Program-made: the position numbers and the translations under genes
Assembly (NCBI GenBank): GCA_016946835.1
Contig: JACVTC010000085.1
Coordinates: 340,001 to 404,000 of the forward strand
DNA: 64,000 nucleotides
From: Neocallimastix lanati (nom. inval.)
Taxonomy: Eukaryota; Neocallimastigomycota; Neocallimastigomycetes; Neocallimastigales; Neocallimastigaceae
Reading direction: 5' to 3'
Part shown: in pieces, positions 12,668-24,321 of the stretch
How positions within the stretch are numbered: the stretch's first letter is position 1
Layout of the letters: each line of letters opens with the position of its first letter
Notes under the pieces: model-generated
What the model was told of the DNA's origin: nothing
What the model saw: only the letters and a program-made list of their open reading frames with translations
Databases searched by the model: none

Positions 12668-13792
12668 TAATAATAAAATAAAATTATTATTAAATATTCT
12701 TATTAAAATCTTTTATTAATATCAAATATAATAAAAATTAATATTAAATATTCTTATAAATTTCTTTTATTAATATTAAATATAATAAAAATTATTATTA
12801 AATATTCTTATAAAATTCTTTTATTAATATTAAATATAATAAAAATTATTATTAAATATTCTTATTAATTTCTTTTATTAATATCAAATATAATAAAAAT
12901 TATTATTAAATATTCTTATTAAATATTCTTTTATTAATATTAAATCTAATAAAAATTATTATTAAATATTCTTATTAAAATCATTTATTCATATCAAATA
13001 TAATAAAAATTATTATTAAATATTCTTATTAAAATCTTTTATTAATATCAAATCTAATAAAAATAATTATTAAATATTTTATTAATATTAAATATAATAA
13101 AAATTATTACTAAATATTCTTATTAAAAATTATATAATATTTAAATCATTACTAATTCTTATTTTTATATTAAGTATAATAAAAACCTATTTCAATAAAT
13201 ATTCGATATAAAATACAGAATTATAAGTTTCTGTATAATATTTTCTAAACCTTTGAAATAAACTAAAAATAAAACAAAAAACAAAAATAAATTAAATCTT
13301 TATTAAAATAAAAATGAACTAAAATACAGAAGAATTCCAATAATAAAAATGATCTAAAATACAGAAAATATCAATTCTGTATAATTCTCCCTCTGAAAAA
13401 CAATATCAAGAAGAAGCTACCGCCCGGAATGCCCTTCGTGATACAATCTCTAAATTAATTTTTTATATTTTAATTTAATAAATGTAATTTTTTTTTTTTT
13501 AAAAAAATAATTTAAAATAATAGTTTAAAATTAAAATAAAATAGTTATAATAGTTTTTTTTTATAAAGAATATATTAATAATAAATAAAATGTATTAAAA
13601 TAAAAGTATAAAAAGAAGAATAAATTTCTTTCTTTTTAATACCGGGAACAAATAATTTTAATTTTAAATTTAAATAAAGAATATTTTAAAATTTAATTTT
13701 TTTCTTGTTTCCAAATTTATTTTTACAGTTATGTGTTAATATTTATTTTTTTTATTTTGAATATCTTAGTGTTTCAACCCCAGCCCGTATCA
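12618..13792 (+). repeat. 3' LTR of element B1
   Basis: 1175 bp with the same ends and downstream body as the 5' LTR, fewer tandem repeats and no 365-bp segment. It joins pol directly, without a polypurine tract. The right flank CTTT matches the left flank of the 5' LTR. Confidence 0.88.
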
Positions 13793-13796
13793 CTTT

Positions 13797-15296
13797 TGTG
13801 TAAGAAATTACTTATAAAATTAATTATAAATAATTTCTTAACTACAAATTAACATTAATTATTACTAATTAACATTAATTTGAGAAAATAAAATTAAATA
13901 TAATTAAATAAATATAAAATAATATAAATAAATAATTATACTTAACTTAAATATAAGATAGAGTTTATTATAGAAAGTTTATAATAAACAATAACACAAA
14001 AGGAATAAAAGACACAAATATTTATGAAATATGTTTTATTAAAAGGGTTTTGTTTTATTAATTAATTATTTTATTTGAATTATTATTTATTATAAAAATT
14101 CTAAAATAATAACTCTTGATTTCTCGAAGAGAACTCAAGAGAATCAAATATATTTAAATTAATAATTAAAAATTATTGGTTAAAATAAATACAATAATTT
14201 AATGTATTAAATTAATGTATTAAATAAGAAAGATAGATAAATTTTATAATAAATTTATCTAAGTTTCTTACATTTTGATAAAGAATGCCCAAATAATGTT
14301 CTTTTGGTTATTCATCTTAAATGATTTATTTAACCCTTAAATAAATTATTTGATTCTTTATTCTTTTGGAACTTTCTATATTCTAATAAATTCATCTATA
14401 TTCCTAATTAGTACAAATTAAATTATACTATTTAAAAAAGTGTATTTAATATTAATTCCTTATCTATACTACTTTTATTATTCTTATCTATATTTTATTA
14501 TTATTAAAATCCTTATCAATATTATATAGTTTATTTTATCAATTTTCTTAATAGTTTATCAAAATCTTATCAATAATTCTTTTATTAATATTAAACTTAT
14601 CAATATTAATTATTTCTTTGGAAAATTCCAGATTAAAAATTGTATTAATGATTACTAATAAAAAAAAAATTAAACATAAAAGAAAATAGTTATATTATTA
14701 TTATATGTTTTATTATAAATATTATATTATAAATTTGATGAAATGATTATAAATTTTATATTAACAATTTAAATAATATTATTTTTCTAAACTTAGTAAA
14801 ATTAAACTTTAGGATTAAATAAATATTACTAAACCACAGAATTAATTTCTGTAAAATAAAAAAAATTGTCTTTTAAAATATATAATTAAGTAGATTAGTA
14901 ATAAATAATTAGTAATAGATTAATATATAAGCATTATTTATTATAAGTAAATAATAATTATATTAACAAAAAAAAAATAATATAAAAATTATTAATAATA
15001 ATTAATTTTTATTATACAAAGAAATGGCTTTACCATTTCTATTATTTTAAGAAAAAAAAATATAAATAACAGTAAAAAAATTGTATTTTTTTTTATATTG
15101 TAATTTTAACATTATAATTTTTAAATAAAAAAAATTTAATAAAAGAATTATAAAAATAAAATTTTAAAAAGTTATCTTGTTTATTTATTTATTTTTTTCT
15201 TATTGTTTATATTAATCTTTTATTTTTATTTTTATTATTGTTTTAATTTTATTTATAATTTTTGAATAATTTTTATAAAAACCCCGAACCAAACCA
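13797..15296 (+). repeat. Class I solo LTR H, interrupted by a class II LTR
   Basis: Begins TG at 13797 and continues ATAAAGAATGCCC at 14278 after the inserted LTR; ends CGAACCAAACCA. It is flanked by CTTT (13793-13796 and 15297-15300). Its start resembles G1, G2 and the 3' LTR of the element at 33707-41689, but the body differs. Confidence 0.75.
13799..14272 (-). repeat. Class II solo LTR A1 inside LTR H, TSD TTTTG
   Basis: 474 bp, TGTAAGAAAT...TTCTTACA on the plus strand, with perfect 5-bp TTTTG duplications (13794-13798, 14273-14277). A nearly identical copy is at 33227-33701. The CTCTTGA/CTCAAGAG inverted repeat and GAGTTTATTATA are in reverse order relative to C1, so it lies on the minus strand. 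Confidence 0.88.
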
Positions 15297-15344
15297 CTTT
15301 TGATAAAGAATGAAGTAATAAATTGATTCTTATTAAAAACCTTT

Positions 15345-16045
15345 TAATATAAAACAAATATGTGTAGCAACATATTTGTATATTTAATAATAATTATTAA
15401 ATATTAAATTTATATCTCTTTTGTCAATAATAATATTTGAAATAATTTCTAATTCATATATTATTCAATATTTATATATATTATTCATTATAATATGAAA
15501 TATATTAAATATATTAAATTAAATAGTTGATTTCTTCTAAATATATATAATAAGAATATTATTATATATATAATTTAACTATTCATATTTATTTTTAAAG
15601 TTTATATTAAAAATACGTAATACTTCTATATATTATAATATATAATATAATGAAATAGTTTTAGTTATTTTAATTATAATTAAATATATATAGTTGATAT
15701 TATTTATTATATTCATATTTATTATATAATTATATTCTTATATATTTAACTTTATTATTCTTATTTTCATTTTAAGAATTATATAGTTATATTTATTATA
15801 TTTATTATTTTAATATATATTTATTATATATTATACTATACTCCGATATAATATATTTTAAATGTATATTTATTATTATTAATAATTAAATTATTATAAA
15901 GATTCCTAATAACTACTCTTCTTTATAGTAGTTTAGAGAAGACCCTTGGTTAATTGGGTTTTATAAATTAAAATATATTAATAAAGGTTAATTAAATATA
16001 ACGATACTATTAAAAATTAGTAGCACATAAAAGTCCCGTATATCA
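15345..16045 (+). repeat. 5' LTR of element E
   Basis: 701 bp ending AGTCCCGTATATCA. The first dinucleotide is TA instead of TG. About 320 bp longer than the 3' copy. Confidence 0.8.
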
Positions 16046-16050
16046 AAAAT

Positions 16051-16067
16051 TGGTGGAGATATCGGGG
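16051..16067 (+). promoter_or_regulatory. Primer-binding site of element E
   Basis: TGGTGGAGATATCGGGG, five bases after the LTR. It is identical to the site of the decayed minus-strand element at 41152-41168 and close to that of B1, implying a tRNA with acceptor 3' strand TATCTCC. Confidence 0.75.
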
Positions 16068-16220
16068 ATGTGCTGTGTAAAAAATAATTTATAAGTAGTG
16101 GTGTTTAGTAATTTTGTTGATTAATTATAAATCCGTATATATTTACATAAAAAAAATACATTTAACACATGGAGTGGAAATAGTAATCAGAGAAATTTTA
16201 GGAATTATAGAAGATTTAAT

Positions 16221-17279
16221 ATGAATAATGATAATAACAATAATTTAAGTATTAGCAATGAAAATTATAATAACAGTAATAATAATTTTTATAATTTAAG
16301 AAAAAGGAAAATTTTAATACTAAATTTAAATAATAATTCAACAATTAATAATAGTATTAAAGGCAATAATTATACAGGAAATGACAAAAATAAAGATAGT
16401 AACAATATTAATAATATTAATGAAAATGTAATTAATAATAATTCAATCAATAATATTGTCAATAATAGTATATCTAATTTGGTTACAAATAATAATATTA
16501 ACAATAATAAAAATGACGCGTTGGATAAAACAGTAAATGTAGAACAAAATAAATTAAACGCGTTAAAAATGGATAATTTCAGAGGAAATAATAAAATAGG
16601 AAATGCTAATAATGGAAAATGTGAAACAAATAATAATAGTATAATTACTAAAGAAGAAAATAAAAATAATTCCAATGGTAATGATGATATTAAGAAAAAT
16701 CAAAATAATAATATAGAAATTAATAATATTATAACAATAAAAATTAAAACTATTGATAATAATGAAGATAATAATTTAAATAGTAAAAAGAATAAAGATA
16801 ATAATGATATTATTGAGAATTCTAAAAATATAATTTATAATAAAAATTGTAATAAAAATGTAAATGAAGAAATAAATATTAAAGAATCTGTACAAGTTGA
16901 TAATATTAACAGTAGTTTGACTAAAGAATCAAAAATTATTGATAATAAAAATTCAAAAATAAACAATATTCAAATTATTCCAAATAATAATAATAACGAG
17001 CAATGTATAAATAAAAAGTATTCAGTTAATAATAAAAATTCCCAGATTGATTTTAGTAAAATTATAAATATAGATAGTGATAAGGAAATAAAAATTAAAA
17101 TTAAAAAGAATATTAAAATTCCACCTATTGGTATTCAAAATATTGGTAAAAATAAAATAAATATTAATAAATTAATGATGCCCAAACCTGAGATCGCGTT
17201 AAAGGATATTATTATTTATAGTAACAATCGCGTTGATACCAAACGAACAATTAGGAATTATAGATACAAAAGAAAATAA
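16221..17279 (+). CDS. Asn-rich gag-tail-like protein of element E
   Basis: A 352-codon frame, open further upstream to about 16150 without another ATG. It is dominated by Asn/Ile/Lys runs and ends in a basic stretch (RTIRNYRYKRK). There is no capsid domain, zinc knuckle or catalytic motif. Its composition and basic C-terminus resemble the tail of the gag at 21639-23042, so it may be the remnant of a gag whose N-terminal part was deleted. Translation is uncertain, because AAT-rich DNA gives long open frames easily. I assign no function beyond possible RNA binding. Confidence 0.5.
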   Translation: MNNDNNNNLSISNENYNNSNNNFYNLRKRKILILNLNNNSTINNSIKGNNYTGNDKNKDSNNINNINENVINNNSINNIVNNSISNLVTNNNINNNKNDALDKTVNVEQNKLNALKMDNFRGNNKIGNANNGKCETNNNSIITKEENKNNSNGNDDIKKNQNNNIEINNIITIKIKTIDNNEDNNLNSKKNKDNNDIIENSKNIIYNKNCNKNVNEEINIKESVQVDNINSSLTKESKIIDNKNSKINNIQIIPNNNNNEQCINKKYSVNNKNSQIDFSKIINIDSDKEIKIKIKKNIKIPPIGIQNIGKNKININKLMMPKPEIALKDIIIYSNNRVDTKRTIRNYRYKRK

Positions 17280-17368
17280 AATTTTAAAATTATTATTTAT
17301 TTTAATTAAACCTTATATTTTCTTTTATAAAAAAAAATATATAGTTTAATTTTTAGCAAGGGCATTTC

Positions 17369-17747
17369 TGATATAAAACAAATATGTGTAGTAACATATT
17401 TGTATATTTAATAATAATTATTAAATATTAAATTTATATCTTTTTGATAATAATTATTTTATTTTATTTTATTTCAATATGTATTATTATAATTATAATA
17501 ATTATAATACTTTATTTCATATAAAATTTATATAGTTCTATATATTAGAATATAATTAATATATTACCTATTTCTTATAAATTAAATTATTTATATTAGA
17601 AATAGAGAACTCGCTTGTAAATTTTTAGGAATTAGAATTATTATTTTAATTGTACGAATTTATAATTTTATTAATAAAATTTACTAAACTACCATTATTT
17701 AAAAACCACTGCTTATAAATTATTGCACATAAAAGTCCCGCATATCA
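17369..17747 (+). repeat. 3' LTR of element E
   Basis: 379 bp, TGATATAAAACAAAT to GTCCCGCATATCA. Preceded by AGCAAGGGCATTTC, comparable to the polypurine tracts of the elements at 33707-41689 and 55425-61884. Confidence 0.82.
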
Positions 17748-18751
17748 CTTTTAATATAGTCAAGGTGATTTTTAAAATATTAATAAATTTATGTATTCTT
17801 TACATTAATAATTTTACTATATTATTTGATCTGAAAATTTAAGTTTATACATAAAATTTAATTTAAATTTATGTTCATTCCTTATAAAGGTAAATTAAAT
17901 TTATGAGAGTTTATCAATAACATAGTACTAATTACTTTTAGTATTATTCTTCTAAATAAGGAATAATTCCTGTATATAAACAACTTAAATAACTTTATCA
18001 ATATTTCTGTCTTTCGAATTAAGAAATAATTGAAATGAAAGAAATAAATAAAATAAAATTTTCTGTATTTAAAATTGTAAAAGATTTTTCATATATTAAT
18101 AAATGTATTTTATTTTCTATTATGTCATTCAAATTAATATATAAGATTACATATTAAATTAGTATCAAAATTAAGTTAAAGTATTCAATTTTATTGTAAT
18201 ACTGCTTCTCTTTTTTTTGTTTAATTCTTATCTATAATGCATCTTTTATATTATAGATTTATTTTGGTTAATTTGAATATTAGGAAATAATAAAATTTCT
18301 ATTTATTACAATAAGGAAATAATCAATAAGATTTAAAAATCTATTGTTTTCCCATCTCTTCAACTACTTCCAGAGGCTTTGCTACTTTTATATCTTCAAA
18401 AAGATATAAATTGACTACCTTGGAACCCCTTTTTAGGGGAGAGAAAATAAGAAAATAAAAATAGAAATAATAAAAATAAATAAATAAAAAAAAAATAAAT
18501 AAAAATAAATAAAAATAATAATAAAAATAAAATAAAAATAAAACAAATAAATAAAAATAAAATAAATAAATAAAAATAAAATAAATAAACAAAAATAAAA
18601 TAAATAAATAAAAATAATAATAAAAATAAAATAAAAATTAAAATAAAAATATAATAAATAAATAAAAATTATTGTGAAAGAATAAAATTTTTTTTGAGTT
18701 TTAATATTATATAATTTTTTTTTTTTTTGAATTCCTCGAGCCATAACACTT

Positions 18752-19454
18752 TGATCCGAAACTAGCTTATTTACTTCAAATAAGCATACATAAAAATGAT
18801 AAAAAAGAAAAAAATATAAAATGTTTATAATAATGAAATTATTTAAAATTAAAATAGTTATAATAAAAAAAAATTATTTATAATAAAATTATTTATAATA
18901 AAAATAATTATCTATAAATTGTTTTTAATAAAATAAATACAGAAATATTTAATTCTGTATAAAATTAAATCGATTGACAATACTAACTATTATTTTTATT
19001 GTTTTCTCTAAAATAGATTATTATTTTCTGTATTCTTTTTACAATAATAAACTTTATGAGAATATAATATTAATAATTTACAAGAATATTAAATTATATA
19101 TTAATTGATAAATTAAAATATTATTAGAATAGATAGTTAAAATTTTAAATATAAATAAATCATTAATAATTATACAACTATATTTTAAAATTGATACTTT
19201 AGAATAGGTTAATTTTAAAATATATTAATATTAAAATAACATTCATAATAGAATAATATAAATAAATGTATATGTTAATGTTCAATTCAAGATTCATGTA
19301 AAAAAAACTATAAAAGGAAGAAATTTTCTTTCTTTTGATAAAGGACAATAAAATAAAATAAAAATTTATAAAATACTTTTAAACTAATAAAAATTTATTT
19401 ATAATATTTAATATTGTGTTTTTAAAATATTGTGTCTGATCTGTGCCTATATCA
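18752..19454 (+). repeat. Class I solo LTR L
   Basis: Begins TGATCCGAAACTAGC and ends GTGCCTATATCA. It contains ACTATAAAAGGAAG near 19311 as a likely TATA box and the hairpin GCTTATTT/AAATAAGC near its start. CTTT occurs on both sides (18749-18752 and 19456-19459), one base out of exact register on the right. Confidence 0.7.
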
Positions 19455-19462
19455 TCTTTGTG

Positions 19463-20138
19463 TGTAATAATCTATTTATAATATACTAACTATAACTAGA
19501 TTATTAATATTTTAAGATATAAAAATTTATACTTAACTTTATATAGAGTTTATTATAAACACTAAATATAGATATAAACAAAAGACTTTATTTCTTTTAA
19601 TTTATTATATAGCATTATATAATAATAACTCTAATTTCTTTAATCAAAGAAATTTGAGTTCTTTTATATTTTTTTTTATAATTATTTTAATAGATGAAAT
19701 TATTAAATAGATGTAATTATTAAATAAATAAAATAGATAAGATAAAGTTAACAAATCAAATAAAGGTATCTAATCTTAACAAATTGATATTCAGGAAAAG
19801 ATTAGTAGAAAAACCTGAATAACTTCGATTAATATTCTAATATATTAATCATCGTATTAATTAATAAAAACCCAATCATAATAATATTGGGGAAAAAATT
19901 AATTAACCGATTACTAAAATCTTATAAATTATCAACTAATTGAAATAATAAAATATAAATAATATTTTTAAGTAATTAATAAATTATAACAAATTTGTTT
20001 ACATTATTTTTCAATATATTAATTTGGATAAATTAATATATTTTTTACATGTTAATAAATATTGAAATATAAATGAAATATAAATTAATTAAATAAGAAG
20101 ATAGATTATTTTATAAGAAATAAATCTATATTCTTACA
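19463..20138 (-). repeat. Class II solo LTR M
   Basis: TGTAATAATC...ATATTCTTACA. It contains AGAGTTTATTATAAACAC and an AATTTCTTTAATCAAAGAAATT inverted repeat in the order found in minus-strand class II LTRs. I see no matching duplication (TTGTG left, CACCA right), so its ends may have recombined. Confidence 0.65.
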
Positions 20139-20144
20139 CACCAT

Positions 20145-20983
20145 TGGTACAGAATTGAAGATTATTAAAAAAAATAATATATTCTAATAATTAAAAATTT
20201 AATTTTTCACTAACAAAATAAATATTATTTTAACTATTCTAATATAAATAACTTAAATAAATATTTTAATAAAATTTATCTCTAAATTAAAACTAAATTA
20301 CCTAACAAATTTAAATATTTAAACTAACCAAAATTATTTTTATCCTTAACTATAATAAAACACAAAAACAAAACTAATCAATTTAACTAGAGAACAATTT
20401 AATTTTATTTTATTATTTATTTAATTATTATTTATACTATTACTAAATATTTACTATTTCATTCCCGAAAAATTAAAAGAAAAATATAAAAATAAAGTTG
20501 AAAGAAGAGGAAGAACTAAAGTATTGTTTTACTTTGTTCTTTTTATATCTTTAAAACATTTATTTGATTGGAGTAAAAATAAAAATAAAAATATAAAATA
20601 TAATAAAAATATAATAAAAATATAATAACAAAAATATAATTTTATAATAATAAAATATAATAAAATATAATTTTAATATAATATTTAATATAAGATAATA
20701 ATAAAAATATAATAAAGTATAATAAAAATTTTATAATAAAAATATAAAATAATAATAAATATAATTTTAATTATTTATAATAAAATATCTTATTGTTTAC
20801 TATTACAATATTAAATAAATACAATTAATACATTATTTTAAATAATTTAATTATTTATATATTATTTAATTTCCTTATTATATATTTTAATACTTTAGTA
20901 TTTATTCTTATTTATTTATTAATTAATCTTAATAGTTTATTTAATTTTTTATTTATTTTTTATTTATTATTTGTATCGTAACA
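20145..20983 (-). repeat. Class I solo LTR W, TSD CCAT
   Basis: TGGTACAGAATTG...GTATCGTAACA flanked by CCAT at 20141-20144 and 20984-20987. The block AATAATATATTCTAATAA resembles the LTRs at 42674-44252 and the 5' LTR of the gag-only element, which gives the likely minus orientation. Confidence 0.7.
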
Positions 20984-20988
20984 CCATC

Positions 20989-21306
20989 TGTTAAGGTTTT
21001 TAGAGAATTAAATAAAAATAAAGTAAGAAACACAAATTTTATTTATTTGTTTATTATTTTTTTATTTATTTATTTTATTAAATATATTTTTGATTTTATT
21101 TTTTTTTTGATATTTAAAAATTAGTAGCAAAATTTACAACTATTTATACTTTTTTCAAGGCATAAAAGTTGTTCTTGCCACTAAATTACATTTTATTTAT
21201 TTTTTTTTTTAAAAAAAACTATTAAATTTAAATTGAATTTTATAATCAGTTATATAAAATTTAATTATAACAATATAAATAAAATACATTTATAATATTA
21301 ATAAAA

Positions 21307-21346
<40 letters not shown>

Positions 21347-21440
21347 ATTTTTTTTTTTTTTTTTTTTAATTATTTTTATTTTTTTTTTTTTGTATATATA
21401 TTTATATTACTATCATGGTAAATAATTTTTATATATATCA
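20989..21440 (-). repeat. Probable 3' LTR-like segment of element F
   Basis: On the minus strand it begins TGATATATATAAAAATT and ends AAAACCTTAACA. It contains AAGTATAAATAG near 21150, a plausible TATA box, and long T runs at 21309-21391. A purine-rich tract lies between gag and this point at about 21470-21490. Sequence similarity to the 5' LTR is not evident, so this is tentative. Confidence 0.35.
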
Positions 21441-21638
21441 GTACCTATATAAATAAACATCAATACATTACTCGTCCTATTCTTTTTCTTTTATATTTGT
21501 AGTTTCTCTATTATTGTTATAATGGTTCCTTTCATCTTTATCATACTGTTTCTTAACTCTTATTTTTTTTAAATTATTTCTATTCTTCCTGAAATATTTA
21601 ATTATTGATTCTTTTAACTTCAATTTTGGTTTTTTAAT

Positions 21639-23042
21639 TCATATAATTATTTCATTCTTTCCTTCTGAGATACATTCATGTAAATTAATTTCGTTTTCTC
21701 TTTTATCTATTATAATTTCGCTTTCTACTTTACTATTATTAATTTCTATCTCATCCGTTACGTCTTTCTTATATTCTTGTCCTTTGTTTACAATTTTAGT
21801 TTGAGTCAATATAAGATTTTCCTTTTGTTTTCGGCAATCTTGAATTTTTTGTTTATTTGTTTCCTGTATATTGTTGTTATATTTTAAATTATTTTCAAAA
21901 TTATTAAATTTATTTATTTCGCTATTACTTAACTTTTCCTCGTAAATATTGTTTAATGTCTCTTGATAAATATTCTGTCCGGTATTTATGCCATGTAAAA
22001 TATTATTAATATTTTTATTACTTTGTTTATTTTCTCTTTTATTATAAATAATACTTTTATTCGGATAATTATAAAAGTTACCAAATAAATTATTTTTATA
22101 ACAATTATTAAATTTAAAATTTGAATTGCCACAAATATTTCTTTCATTATACAAATTATTTTTATTTTCATTATCATGGATATTATAATTATCTTTATCC
22201 AATTTATTTACAACATTACCACTATAATTATTATTATTATTATTTTCTTTATTATTAATACAATTGATTATTTTTTTGTTTTTAAAAATTCTTTTATTGT
22301 TTTTAAAATTCCTGTTTTTATTTCCTTTGTTTTTTTCTATTATTCCATTTTCTTCCATTATTGCTAATTCTCTAAAACTATAGTGACATTCACTAGACTT
22401 ATGGCCTAATTCGTAACATCTAAAACAAAAGACTTTTTTATTTTGTTTTATTTCAATCCCTAAATTATAATTATGAAAATTTTCATTATTATTATAATAG
22501 TTACCATTATATTCCATATTATTGACCATTTTTAATTGTTTCTCAATTCTTTCTGCTTGCTTTGCAGTTTCCATTGCTTCTTTAATAGTTTTGCAGTTCT
22601 TTTCTTTTATTCTAAGGTAAGGGTAACTTCTAGATTTCATTGAATTTATGTAGTTACGAACAGTAATTAAAGTTTTGTAGTCTTCTCTCATGTCATCTAA
22701 TAGCCGATTATATTTATTGTTAAAACTAACTAACGTCTCTTTATTATTTATTCTCATATTTATTAAATTCCAATATTTATCGCTTGCCGTTATTTTTAGA
22801 TAATTTTCAATTACACATTTTATTTCTTCTAGCTGAGGAATAACATTATTCTTTTCTTTTAATAATATAAGTTCCTCTCTTAATTCGAATTCCACACATT
22901 CTTTTAAGAAAGTAAATTTTCTTTCAGGCTTATTTATATCATATAGTTCCATTATTCTATTGAAATCATTAAGCCATCCATTTATATCTACTCCATATTG
23001 TTCCAATATGGGTAGTTTATTTATCACTTGTTGTATATTCAT
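21639..23042 (-). CDS. gag: gag of element F (capsid plus zinc knuckle)
   Basis: A 467-residue protein starting MNIQQVINKLPILEQYG, aligned with the MKI...LLPRL start of the other class I gags here. Residues about 1-170 are the capsid-like region (WLNDFNRIMELYDI, then LRIKEKNCKTIKEAMETAKQAERIEKQ). The zinc knuckle CFRCYELGHKSSEC (CX2CX4HX4C) is near residue 207, followed by an Asn/Lys-rich tail. It stops at a TGA (21639-21641), after which the same frame stays open for about 50 codons rich in Lys/Arg, so the original protein was probably longer. It would package element RNA. No pol follows, so reverse transcription must come from elsewhere. Confidence 0.8.
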   Translation of the reverse strand: MNIQQVINKLPILEQYGVDINGWLNDFNRIMELYDINKPERKFTFLKECVEFELREELILLKEKNNVIPQLEEIKCVIENYLKITASDKYWNLINMRINNKETLVSFNNKYNRLLDDMREDYKTLITVRNYINSMKSRSYPYLRIKEKNCKTIKEAMETAKQAERIEKQLKMVNNMEYNGNYYNNNENFHNYNLGIEIKQNKKVFCFRCYELGHKSSECHYSFRELAIMEENGIIEKNKGNKNRNFKNNKRIFKNKKIINCINNKENNNNNNYSGNVVNKLDKDNYNIHDNENKNNLYNERNICGNSNFKFNNCYKNNLFGNFYNYPNKSIIYNKRENKQSNKNINNILHGINTGQNIYQETLNNIYEEKLSNSEINKFNNFENNLKYNNNIQETNKQKIQDCRKQKENLILTQTKIVNKGQEYKKDVTDEIEINNSKVESEIIIDKRENEINLHECISEGKNEIII

Positions 23043-23151
23043 TCTTTTTTTTTTTTATTATTTTTTTTTTTTATTATAAATATTTTATTATTTATTTACA
23101 CATTAGTTTTTTATTATTTTTATTATTTTCATATTATTTTGCTTCTGACAG

Positions 23152-23169
23152 CGCTCGGATTCTCCACCA
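23152..23169 (-). promoter_or_regulatory. Primer-binding site of element F
   Basis: On the minus strand, TGGTGGAGAATCCGAGCG lies three bases after the 5' LTR. It shares its first 14 bases with the B1 site, so the same tRNA is the likely primer. Confidence 0.75.
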
Positions 23170-23665
23170 ATTTGGATACGTATCTTTTATATTTAAAGAT
23201 GTATCTAAATAATTTTATTTGTTTGGACGTTGTCAGAAGGGAATTATTAACAAAATAATATATTCTAATAAATATAATAATAACACATAATGTATAAATA
23301 TAAATATATAATTTAAATGTAAAGATTTGTCTTTATTTATTTATTCTTATTTCTTTATTTATTTTTATTACATTATTCTCATTGTTTACAAAAATATAAA
23401 AATACAAGTTATATATATTTATTATTATCTTTCTCACTAACTATTTAATTATACACTTAATAATTAATATTTATTACTCTATAAACTATTATATTTTCTA
23501 CTAATAAACCTGTTATTTTGAAGTATCTTTATTATATATTTCCTATATTATAACAAAGAACTCCTTGTTTAATTATTAATGAATTATCAAAATATGTATC
23601 TAACTATTTAGTCTTATTTAATTATCTACCAATCATTATTAATTTTTAATTTATTACTTTAACTA

Positions 23666-24321
23666 TGTCAAAGTTTTTAGATAATTTGGTCTTAACGATT
23701 AGGTCAAGATGCCAAATTATAGTAATTAATTAATAACTTAATTTTACTCTTATTTAAAACATATTGTTATTAGTAAATTTTATAATTAAATTTTTATTTA
23801 AAATATAAATTTTATTTAATCTTAATAATATTTTATTACATTATTATTTTATATAATTATTACTATAATTTAAATTACAATAATCCTACAAAGGATTAAT
23901 CAAAAGATTTAAACATGTATTTATATAAAATAATTAATTATTAAAATATTAATTATTAATATGAATATGTAATAGTATTAATATAAGTTTGATATTGATA
24001 ATATAAAATAAGATAATAATATAAATATTTAATATAAATAAAATATAAGAATTAAATATTGCTAAATATTATAATTTATAATTAAAATATAATATGTAGA
24101 AATTAATTTAATATGACAATCACGTGTTTACATTATTTAATATATATTAAATTCAATATGTTAATAATATTTAGTAATTAGTTGGCCTAGACTAATTCCT
24201 AAATATTTTAATAAAGTTAATTTAATAATAATAATTATTATATTATTATTATTTATTAATATTGAAATTCAAATAACTGAATTATTGAAATTGAAATTGA
24301 AATTCAGTTATTATCTTAACA
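23666..24321 (-). repeat. 3' LTR of element P
   Basis: 656 bp. On the minus strand it starts TGTTAAGATAATAACTG, with a hairpin (AATAACTGAATT/AATTCAGTTATT) in the first 50 bases, and ends CTTTGACA. I see no difference from the 26444-27099 copy. Confidence 0.9.

Larger units (their letters stand above)
2977..13792 (+). mobile_element. Ty3/gypsy-type class I element B1 (full-size, decayed)
   Basis: Two LTRs (2977-4677 and 12618-13792) share TGATACGGGG...CCCGTATCA ends and flank a PBS, a long leader, a gag with frameshifts and a pol. The TSD is CTTT at 2973-2976 and 13793-13796. The order protease, RT, RNase H, integrase is that of Ty3/gypsy elements. The copy cannot be active as it stands: gag carries two frameshifts, and pol is cut off inside the integrase where it fuses to the 3' LTR, so the polypurine tract is also missing. 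It was inserted between LTR I and LTR H in the CTTT ladder. Confidence 0.9.
15345..17747 (+). mobile_element. Small non-autonomous class I element E (no pol)
   Basis: 2.4 kb with LTRs 15345-16045 (701 bp) and 17369-17747 (379 bp), a PBS, one Asn-rich reading frame and a purine-rich tract before the 3' LTR. The TSD is CTTT (15341-15344, 17748-17751), and the empty site is preserved in LTR G1 near 202. It has no protease, RT or integrase, so movement would need enzymes from another element. The 5' LTR starts TAATATAAAAC where the 3' LTR has TGATATAAAAC, and the 3' LTR lacks about 320 bp. Confidence 0.85.
15301..18748 (+). repeat. Class I solo LTR G2, interrupted by element E
   Basis: Same family as LTR G1. 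The two parts, 15301-15344 and 17752-18748, join perfectly when element E is removed. Ends TGATAAAG and GAGCCATAACA, flanked by CTTT at 15297-15300 and 18749-18752. Confidence 0.85.

Noticed and set aside
18341-18744. Tyr/Phe-rich reading frames on the minus strand
   Set aside because: Translations of the AAATAAATA tract inside LTR G2; the matching tract in LTR G1 does not keep the frame.
20145-20983. Considered as the 3' LTR of gag-only element F
   Set aside because: It has its own perfect CCAT duplication on both sides, so it is an independent solo LTR.
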